This document shows positions 1 through 6,105 of a stretch of 6,693 bases of DNA, in pieces; within the stretch, counting starts at the first letter, position 1, and each line of letters opens with the position of its first letter. This DNA is from Variovorax sp. (GTDB lineage Bacteria; Pseudomonadota; Gammaproteobacteria; Burkholderiales; Burkholderiaceae_C), in NCBI GenBank assembly GCA_028292835.1, contig JAQGLP010000397.1, positions 1 to 6,693 of the forward strand. Reading direction: 5' to 3'. Below the pieces are notes generated by a model. That model was given only the letters and a program-made list of their open reading frames with translations, made no database searches and was not told the DNA's origin. The position numbers and the translations under genes were made by a program.

Positions 1-75
1 ATCGGGGACCTTTCCTTGGTGGCGAATGGCTTCTTTGGGTCGCTCGCCGAAAGCTGCCCCTGTCCGCGGCGGCTG
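1..75. other. Flank downstream of paaR, nothing recognised
   Basis: This short stretch lies beyond the paaR stop codon. I see no convincing reading frame, no GC-rich hairpin followed by a T-run in the leftward direction, and no repeat. The end of the paaR transcript is therefore not defined within the window. Confidence 0.4.
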
Positions 76-693
76 TCAAGTCCGGTTTTCGCCGGGACTG
101 GCGCGCACCGCCCCGACCCCGCCGATGAACAAGTCCGCTACGATCGGCGCCAGCGCGGCGTGGTCGAGTTCGCCGTTGGGTTTCATCCAGGTGAACATCC
201 AGTTGACCATGCCGAAGAGAAGCATGGTCAGCGGCTTGGACAGGTGCGCGACCGGCGTGCCGGGTCGCATCTCGGCGACGGCGCGGGCGAAGCCGGCGAC
301 CACCTGGCGCTCCTTGTCCAGCACACGCTCGCGGTCGGCGTGCTCCAGGAACTTCACGTCCTCGGTCAGCACGCGGTGCGCGTCCTGCGCATGGGCGTAT
401 TCGGCGACGATGCGGTCGATGAGCTGACGCAGGCGCGGCTCGCCGCGCAGCGGCGGTGTGTCCTCCGCCTCCACCAGCGCGGCCAGGCGCGACACGTGTT
501 CGTCGGCGATGCTGACCAGCAGGGCGTACTTGTCGCGGTAGTAGTGGTAGAGCGTCGCCTTCGACAGGTTGCACGCCTCGGCGACCTGGTTCATCGAGGT
601 CGAGGGGTAGCCGCGCCGCGCGAAGAGCTGCGCCGCACGCTCCAGGATCAGTTCGCGCTGGTCGTCGTAGGTGGCTGATCTTCCGCGCGCCAT
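76..693 (-). CDS. paaR: TetR-family transcriptional repressor of phenylacetate catabolism, PaaR-like
   Basis: The 205-residue protein has the usual TetR size and layout. The N-terminal DNA-binding domain has its helix-turn-helix at about residues 33-53 (TSMNQVAEACNLSKATLYHY) followed by RDKYALL, the TetR signature. The remaining helical part is the ligand and dimer domain, ending with the hydrophobic segment FGMVNWMFTWMKPNG. The TetR call is seen directly. The PaaR role is inferred from its divergent position against paaG-I-K-A; TetR-type PaaR proteins of Burkholderia are known to repress paa genes and respond to phenylacetyl-CoA. I chose the ATG at 693, giving MARGRSATYDDQ, because this resembles the usual N-terminus of these regulators and a GAGAG lies 11 bases upstream. 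An in-frame ATG at 729 would add 12 polar residues and has a GAGG only 4 bases away, so it remains possible. The promoter and palindromes at 797-853 suggest autoregulation. Confidence 0.88.
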   Translation of the reverse strand: MARGRSATYDDQRELILERAAQLFARRGYPSTSMNQVAEACNLSKATLYHYYRDKYALLVSIADEHVSRLAALVEAEDTPPLRGEPRLRQLIDRIVAEYAHAQDAHRVLTEDVKFLEHADRERVLDKERQVVAGFARAVAEMRPGTPVAHLSKPLTMLLFGMVNWMFTWMKPNGELDHAALAPIVADLFIGGVGAVRASPGENRT

Positions 694-748
694 GGGGTAT
701 TTTTCTCTCGGTTGCGTTTTGCCAGGCATCTTGCCTCAACAGCGCGCT

Positions 749-770
749 CCTGCCGTCAGGGCCAGGCAGG
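749..770 (-). other. Possible hairpin in the paaR leader
   Basis: CCTGCC (749-754) and GGCAGG (765-770) form a perfect 6-bp stem with a 10-base loop. It would lie in the untranslated leader of the leftward paaR transcript if that starts near 810. A shorter competing stem, CCTG with CAGG at 757-760, uses the same left arm. In GC-rich DNA such stems occur often by chance, so no function is claimed. Confidence 0.2.
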
Positions 771-796
771 CAAGGGTTTGTCCTGACTCAAAGCGC

Positions 797-826
797 TTGC
801 AGGCGAGGATCGGGCCATCATAAAAT
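797..826 (+). promoter_or_regulatory. Candidate promoter for the paaG-I-K-acylase-paaA row
   Basis: TTGCAG (797-802, a weak -35) and TAAAAT (821-826, five of six matches to the -10 consensus) are separated by 18 bases. The predicted start near 833 falls inside the palindrome at 829-842, so a bound repressor would block initiation. The -35 matches only three of six bases, so the exact promoter is uncertain. An alternative -35, TTGACG at 849-854, is a better hexamer but has no good -10 at 16-19 bases. A Shine-Dalgarno-like GAGAGGG ends ten bases before the paaG start at 910. Confidence 0.45.
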
Positions 827-845
827 CTACCGAACGGTCGGTCAA
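817..845 (-). promoter_or_regulatory. Candidate sigma70-type promoter of paaR
   Basis: Read on the minus strand, TTGACC (845-840) and TATGAT (822-817) each match five of six consensus bases and are separated by exactly 17 bases. The start would be near 810, leaving a leader of about 117 bases before the ATG at 693. The palindrome at 829-842 fills much of the spacer and touches the -35, which fits autorepression. This is the best promoter-like sequence seen in the window. Confidence 0.6.
829..842. promoter_or_regulatory. Probable PaaR operator, imperfect palindrome ACCGAACGGTCGGT
   Basis: The 14-bp sequence agrees with its own reverse complement at 12 positions (arms ACCGA and TCGGT). It sits between the -10 and -35 of the leftward promoter and over the predicted start of the rightward promoter. 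ACCGA/TCGGT-type arms resemble sites I remember for TetR-type PaaR regulators, but that likeness is from memory. Assignment to this PaaR is inferred from position. Confidence 0.6.
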
Positions 846-853
846 TGATTGAC
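841..853. repeat. Perfect 13-bp inverted repeat GTCAATGATTGAC
   Basis: GTCAAT and ATTGAC flank a single central G. The repeat overlaps the right end of the probable operator by two bases. Its left arm contains most of the paaR -35 hexamer (TTGACC on the minus strand), and its right arm begins a TTGACG on the plus strand. It may be a second regulator site or simply two back-to-back -35-like elements. Confidence 0.5.
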
Positions 854-909
854 GACCACCCGCTCCGGCGTTGCGAAGTTCATAATTTCCGAAGAGAGGG
901 CTCCACGCG

Positions 910-1692
910 ATGTCCGAATCCCTGATCCTGGCGAGCCAGTCCGGCAGCGTGGCAACGCTCACGCTGAACCGGCCCGCCGCCATGAACAGCTTCACCACGG
1001 CGATGCACCGGGAACTGCTCGCCGCGTTGGACCGCGCAGCCGGCGACGAGACGGTGCGCTGCGTGGTGCTGACCGGTGCCGGCCGGGCCTTTTGTGCCGG
1101 TCAGGACCTGTCCGATCCGCTGGCGGCGCCGGGCAAGGACCTGGGGAGCCTGATCGATGCCCACTACCGCCCGCTGGTCGAGCGCCTGCGCTCGATGCCG
1201 GTGCCGGTGGTCGCGGCCGTCAACGGCGTGGCGGCCGGCGCCGGCGCCAACCTGGCGCTGTGCTGCGACCTGGTGGTGGCGGCGCGCTCGGCCAGCTTCA
1301 TCCAGGCGTTCTCGAAGATCGGCCTCGTGCCCGACACCGCCGGCACCTGGCTGCTGCCCCGTCTGGTGGGCCACGCGCGCGCGCTCGGCATCGCGATGCT
1401 GGGCGAGAAGGTGATGGCGGCCGAGGCGGCGCAGATCGGCATGGTCTGGCAGTGCGTGGACGACGAGGCCCTGTCCGCGACGGCCGCGGCGCTGGCCGCC
1501 CGTCTGGCCGCCCTGCCCGTGCGGGCGCTGGTCGCCACGCGGCATGCGATGGCCGCGGCGCAGGGCATGGATGTGGGCGAGGCGCTGGCCGAGGAGGCGC
1601 GCCTGCAACGCGGCTTCGGCGCCTCGGGCGACTACCTCGAAGGCATCGCCGCGTTTCGCGAGAAGCGCGCGCCGCGCTTCAGCGAGCGCTGA
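910..1692 (+). CDS. paaG: 1,2-epoxyphenylacetyl-CoA isomerase (enoyl-CoA hydratase/isomerase family)
   Basis: The 260-residue protein has normal crotonase-family length (E. coli PaaG is about 262). PaaG converts the ring epoxide made by PaaABCE into 2-oxepin-2(3H)-ylideneacetyl-CoA and also acts later as a double-bond isomerase in the beta-oxidation-like steps. Family signs are LTLNRPAAMNSF (17-28), the CoA and oxyanion segment GRAFCAGQDL (58-67), the second oxyanion loop VNGVAAGAGANLAL (104-117), and GLVPDTAGTW (138-147). Asp142 corresponds to the catalytic Asp of E. coli PaaG (Asp136 as I recall). The position usually holding the second acid of hydratases is not an obvious Glu, which fits an isomerase. 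It is the first gene of the rightward row; the ATG at 910 is preceded by GAGAGGG at a ten-base spacing. A generic enoyl-CoA hydratase is the alternative, but the motif set and neighbours favour PaaG. Confidence 0.93.
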   Translation: MSESLILASQSGSVATLTLNRPAAMNSFTTAMHRELLAALDRAAGDETVRCVVLTGAGRAFCAGQDLSDPLAAPGKDLGSLIDAHYRPLVERLRSMPVPVVAAVNGVAAGAGANLALCCDLVVAARSASFIQAFSKIGLVPDTAGTWLLPRLVGHARALGIAMLGEKVMAAEAAQIGMVWQCVDDEALSATAAALAARLAALPVRALVATRHAMAAAQGMDVGEALAEEARLQRGFGASGDYLEGIAAFREKRAPRFSER

Positions 1693-1732
1693 GGCGGCCC
1701 GCCTTTTCCCGCTCCGTCCGCGCGACACCGCC

Positions 1733-2173
1733 ATGACACACGCCTCCGCCCAGCACACCGCCGACCTCGTCGGCGAGGCCATGTTCCGCAACGACCCCGC
1801 CACCCGGGGACTGGGCATGCGGGTGATGGCCATCGCCGCGGGCAGCGCCACACTCGTCATGAGCGTGCGCGACGACATGCTCAACGGCCACGCCACCTGC
1901 CACGGCGGCTTCATCGCCGCGCTGGCCGACTCGGCCTTCGCGTTCGCCTGCAACTCGTACAACGAGTTGACCGTCGCCTCGGGCTTCGCCATCGATTTCA
2001 TCGCCCCGGCACACCTGGACGACCTGCTCACCGCGCGCTGCGCGGAGGTGTCGAGGACCGGACGCACCGGCATCTACGACACCGAAGTGACCAACCAGCG
2101 CGGCGAGCGCGTTGCCGTGTTCCGAGGGCGCTCCCACACGTTCAAGGGCAAGCCGGCGGTCATGCCCGCCTGA
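1733..2173 (+). CDS. paaI: Hydroxyphenylacetyl-CoA thioesterase PaaI (hotdog fold)
   Basis: The 146-residue protein is a single-domain hotdog thioesterase of the usual PaaI size (about 140). PaaI hydrolyses ring-hydroxylated phenylacetyl-CoA and related dead-end thioesters, returning CoA to the cytoplasmic pool when the pathway stalls. The core motif spans residues 51-68: Asn51, His57, Gly58 and Asp66 show the same spacing as Asn46, His52, Gly53 and Asp61 of E. coli PaaI, the residues implicated in catalysis. The strand GFAIDFIAPA (84-93) and the segment RTGIYDTEVTNQRGE follow family pattern. The frame stays open upstream into paaG, but the ATG at 1733 gives the expected N-terminus (MTHASAQHTADLVGEAMFRN). 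No clear Shine-Dalgarno precedes it, and paaG ends 40 bases earlier, so translation may depend on ribosomes coming from paaG. Confidence 0.93.
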   Translation: MTHASAQHTADLVGEAMFRNDPATRGLGMRVMAIAAGSATLVMSVRDDMLNGHATCHGGFIAALADSAFAFACNSYNELTVASGFAIDFIAPAHLDDLLTARCAEVSRTGRTGIYDTEVTNQRGERVAVFRGRSHTFKGKPAVMPA

Positions 2174-2209
2174 GCCAGCCCGGCCGCCGCGAACCCGTCG
2201 AGGAACCCC

Positions 2210-3526
<1,317 letters not shown>

Positions 3527-3572
3527 GCGCGCATTTCGCCCTTCCAGTCCCTTGCCCACTCTCAGGCCACCG

Positions 3573-3632
3573 ATGAATCCGTTGCTGAAAAACCTGAGCG
3601 CCGTGTGCGCCGCCATCGTCCTGGCGGGCTGC
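3573..3632 (+). other. Lipoprotein signal peptide with lipobox LAGC of the acylase
   Basis: Residues 1-20 show a short N-region with one Lys (MNPLLKN), a hydrophobic core (LSAVCAAIVLAG) and Cys20 after LAG, a canonical lipobox for signal peptidase II. The residues after Cys are Ala-Ala, with no Asp at position +2, which by the Lol rules known from enterobacteria favours the outer membrane. The lipobox is seen; attachment and final location are inferred. Confidence 0.8.
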
Positions 3633-6041
3633 GCCGCTTCGACGCCGCCGTCCGCTGCCGTCGGCGGATCGACCGTCACCATCCAGCGCGACAGCTACGG
3701 GGTGCCGCATGTGTATGCGAACGACGTGCGCGGCCTGTTCCACGGCTTCGGCTACGTGGTCGCCGAGGACCGGCTGTTCCAGATGGAGATGGCGCGGCGC
3801 TCGGTGCTGGGAACGGTGTCCGAAGTGATGGGCCCGGCCTACCTGGCGCTCGACAAGACGAGCCGCGCCGGGTTCGCGCCCGCCTCGATCCAGGCCCAGA
3901 TGGCCCGGCTTGGCGCTGACGACCAAGCCATCTTCGACGGCTACGCGGCGGGCTTCAACGCCCGCGTGAACGAAGTGCTGGCGGACCAGGGCACCCTGCT
4001 GCCCAAGCAGTTCATCGATGCCGGCTTCGAGCCCCGCGGCGACTGGACGGGCTACGACGTCGCGATGATCTGGGTCGGCACCATGGCCAACCGGTACTCC
4101 AACGCCAGCAGCGAAATCGCCAACCTGCGGCTTCTGGAACAGCTGCGCAAGGCCAAGGGCGACGTGGTGGGCCGCCAGCTGTTCGACCAGATCCGCTGGA
4201 TCGAGGACCCGCTGGCGCCCACCACCGTGCCGCGCACCCGGGGCGCCGGCCGGCCGCCGGCCGGGACGTCCGCCACGGCCCCGGACGCCGCCGATCCGCT
4301 GGCCCGGCTGGCGCCGGTCTCGCCGGCCCTGCTGCTCGCCCGCAGCGACACCGACGCGGCGCGGCGCGGCGTGGCCCCGCCCTGGGACCGGCCGATCGCC
4401 AGCAACCTCTGGATCGCCGGCCCCCAGAAGACCACCGACGGCAGCACGGTGCTCGTCAACGGGCCCCAGTTCAACTGGTTCAACCCCTCGTACGTGTTCG
4501 GCATCGGCCTGCACGGGGCGGGCTACGACGTGACCGGCAACACGCCGTTCGCGCACCCGGTGGTGCTGTTCGGCACCAACGGCAAGATCGCCTGGGGCGC
4601 CACGGCGGGGCCGCTGGACGTCAACGACATGTACCAGGAGCGGCTCAACCCGGCGAACCCGCACGAGTACCTGTTCAACGGCGCGATGCGCCCGATGACC
4701 CGGCGCAGCGAGGTGATCCGGGTCAAGGGGCAGCCCGACGAACGCCTGGACGTCTACGCGACGGTGCACGGCACCGTGACCGACTTCGACCTGCCCAACG
4801 GCACCGCCTATTCGATGAAGCGCAGCTGGGACGGCCACGAGCTGGAATCGCTGCTGGGCTGGATCCACTCCATGCAGGCCAGCAACTGGGACGAGTGGCT
4901 GAAGCAGGCCTCGCGCGTGGCGATCACCATCAACTGGTACTACGCCGACGCCCAGGGCAACATCGGCTACGTCTCGCCGGGACGGCTGCCGATCCGCCCG
5001 CCGCAGCAGGACATCCGCCTGCCGGCGCTGGGCGACGGCACGATGGAATGGCAGGGCATCCGGCCGTTCAGCGAAGACCCGCAGGTGCTCAACCCGGCGC
5101 AGGGCTACATCGCCAACTGGAACAACCAGGCGGGTCCCGGCGCGGTAAGCGACGGCGGCAACTATGGCGCGGCCGACCGGGTGAACGAGTTCATCGCCCG
5201 CCTCGACGCCAGGCCGCGGGTGACCCCCGAGGAAGTCTGGGCACTGAACCGCATCACCGCCTACGCCGACACCAACGCGCGCTATTTCGTCCCCTTCGTG
5301 GCCGAAGCCACCCGCGGCCTGCCCTCGAGCGACCCGGCGCGCCGGGCAGCCCAGATATTCGCGGACTGGAACGGGCTCAACGACGATCCGCAGGCGCGCG
5401 GCACCTACCGGAGCCCGGCCACGACGCTCATGATGACCTGGCTGCCGGTCCTCTACCAGAAGGTGCTGGCCGACGACCTGCCGCCCGACGTGTTCGCGGC
5501 GTACGCGGGCGCCGGCTACGCGGGCCCCAGCCAGGTGGCGAGCATCCGGCCCGGCAACGGCTCCAAGCTGCTCTACAACGCGCTCCTGGGCACACGCTCC
5601 GGCGTGCCGCAGACCTACGATTTCTTCAACGGCGAGGACAAGAGCGCGGTGCTGCGCGCCACGCTGGCACAGGCCATGGCCCAGCTGACGGAGCGCTTCG
5701 GCAGCGACACGCGCACCTGGCTCACGCCGGTCACGCCCCATACCTTCCTGACCAGCAACTTCATGGGCGCGCCGCAGGCCGGCGCCGACGAACTGCTGAA
5801 GCTGCCGAGCTTCATGAACCGCGGCTCGCAGAACGACAAGGTGGTGTTCCGGGCCGGCGGCGTCTCGATGTGCACGGCGGCGCCGCCGGGGCAGAGCGGC
5901 TTCGTGGCGCCCGACGGACGCAAGGCGCAGCATTACGGCGACCAGATGGCGCTGTTCAGGGATTTCGGCTGCAAGGACGAGTGGCTGACGCCGGCCCAGC
6001 TTGCCCCGCACGTCGAATCGACAAGGCGGCTGAAGTACTGA
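3573..6041 (+). CDS. Penicillin G acylase-type phenylacetyl amidase, lipoprotein precursor
   Basis: The 822-residue precursor is an Ntn-hydrolase of the penicillin acylase family (S45), which hydrolyses phenylacetyl amides to phenylacetate and an amine. Residues 1-20 form a lipoprotein signal. The alpha chain follows, with GFGYVVAEDRLFQME (58-72) and MANRYS (171-176), then a linker rich in Ala, Pro and Gly (about 221-276). The beta chain starts at Ser277 (SNLWIAG), the nucleophile freed by self-cleavage. Counting from Ser277 as beta-1, Gln23, Phe24, Phe57, Ala69, Asp73, Asp76, Trp154, Ile177 and Asn241 sit at E. coli numbering; the catalytic-site Arg is at 260 instead of 263. Calcium ligands appear kept (alpha Glu181 of the precursor, beta Asp73 and Asp76). 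Differences are alpha Phe146 to Tyr (Tyr175), beta Val56 to Leu, Ser67 to Ala and Phe71 to Pro. Cys767 and Cys800 may form a disulfide. An in-frame TTG at 3552 is possible, but the ATG at 3573 gives a proper signal peptide and has a weak AGG six bases upstream. Base composition looks like that of its neighbours. A quorum-quenching AHL acylase is less likely given these residues. Confidence 0.93.
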   Translation: MNPLLKNLSAVCAAIVLAGCAASTPPSAAVGGSTVTIQRDSYGVPHVYANDVRGLFHGFGYVVAEDRLFQMEMARRSVLGTVSEVMGPAYLALDKTSRAGFAPASIQAQMARLGADDQAIFDGYAAGFNARVNEVLADQGTLLPKQFIDAGFEPRGDWTGYDVAMIWVGTMANRYSNASSEIANLRLLEQLRKAKGDVVGRQLFDQIRWIEDPLAPTTVPRTRGAGRPPAGTSATAPDAADPLARLAPVSPALLLARSDTDAARRGVAPPWDRPIASNLWIAGPQKTTDGSTVLVNGPQFNWFNPSYVFGIGLHGAGYDVTGNTPFAHPVVLFGTNGKIAWGATAGPLDVNDMYQERLNPANPHEYLFNGAMRPMTRRSEVIRVKGQPDERLDVYATVHGTVTDFDLPNGTAYSMKRSWDGHELESLLGWIHSMQASNWDEWLKQASRVAITINWYYADAQGNIGYVSPGRLPIRPPQQDIRLPALGDGTMEWQGIRPFSEDPQVLNPAQGYIANWNNQAGPGAVSDGGNYGAADRVNEFIARLDARPRVTPEEVWALNRITAYADTNARYFVPFVAEATRGLPSSDPARRAAQIFADWNGLNDDPQARGTYRSPATTLMMTWLPVLYQKVLADDLPPDVFAAYAGAGYAGPSQVASIRPGNGSKLLYNALLGTRSGVPQTYDFFNGEDKSAVLRATLAQAMAQLTERFGSDTRTWLTPVTPHTFLTSNFMGAPQAGADELLKLPSFMNRGSQNDKVVFRAGGVSMCTAAPPGQSGFVAPDGRKAQHYGDQMALFRDFGCKDEWLTPAQLAPHVESTRRLKY

Positions 6042-6044
6042 GAG

Positions 6045-6060
6045 CCTGCCCACCGGCAGG
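6045..6060 (+). other. Hairpin between acylase and paaA genes
   Basis: CCTGCC and GGCAGG form a perfect 6-bp stem around the loop CACC, starting three bases after the acylase stop codon. No T-run follows, so it is not an intrinsic terminator. It could stabilise the 3' end of a processed upstream message. Confidence 0.4.
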
Positions 6061-6072
6061 ACCGATCCACCC

Positions 6073-6088
6073 GGGCGCCACGGCGCCC
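6073..6088 (+). other. GC-rich hairpin just upstream of the paaA ribosome binding site
   Basis: GGGCGCC (6073-6079) and GGCGCCC (6082-6088) are perfect inverted arms separated by two bases; in RNA the stem would be six pairs with the loop CACG. It ends five bases before the AAGGAGAG of paaA and has no T-run, so it is more likely an mRNA-processing or stability element than a terminator. Confidence 0.4.
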
Positions 6089-6093
6089 CGACC

Positions 6094-6101
6094 AAGGAGA
6101 G
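6094..6101 (+). promoter_or_regulatory. Strong ribosome binding site of paaA
   Basis: AAGGAGAG contains AGGAG six bases before the ATG at 6106, near ideal. It is the strongest Shine-Dalgarno sequence among the genes here, contrasting with the weak site before the acylase and the absent one before paaI. It also fixes the paaA start against a later in-frame Met. Confidence 0.7.
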
Positions 6102-6105
6102 CACC

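Noticed and set aside
791..798. Palindrome AAGCGCTT between paaR and paaG, resembling the core of LacI-family operators
   Set aside because: Only eight bases, not extended symmetrically, and no LacI-family gene is seen; chance is likely.
849..1736. Open frame on the plus strand overlapping paaG in another frame
   Set aside because: Arg- and Gly-rich shadow translation; paaG in its own frame has complete family motifs.
880..2073. Open frame on the minus strand opposite paaG and paaI (about 397 codons)
   Set aside because: Antisense shadow of two confidently assigned genes; no motif or ribosome site seen.
3552..3572. TTG start for the acylase, adding seven residues
   Set aside because: The extension MPTLRPP adds nothing typical of signal peptides, while the ATG at 3573 gives a compact lipoprotein signal.
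3573..6041. Acyl-homoserine lactone acylase (PvdQ/AiiC-like) as identity of the Ntn-hydrolase
   Set aside because: The pocket residues and the near gap-free match in beta-chain numbering point to the penicillin G acylase branch. Activity on lactones cannot be excluded from sequence alone.
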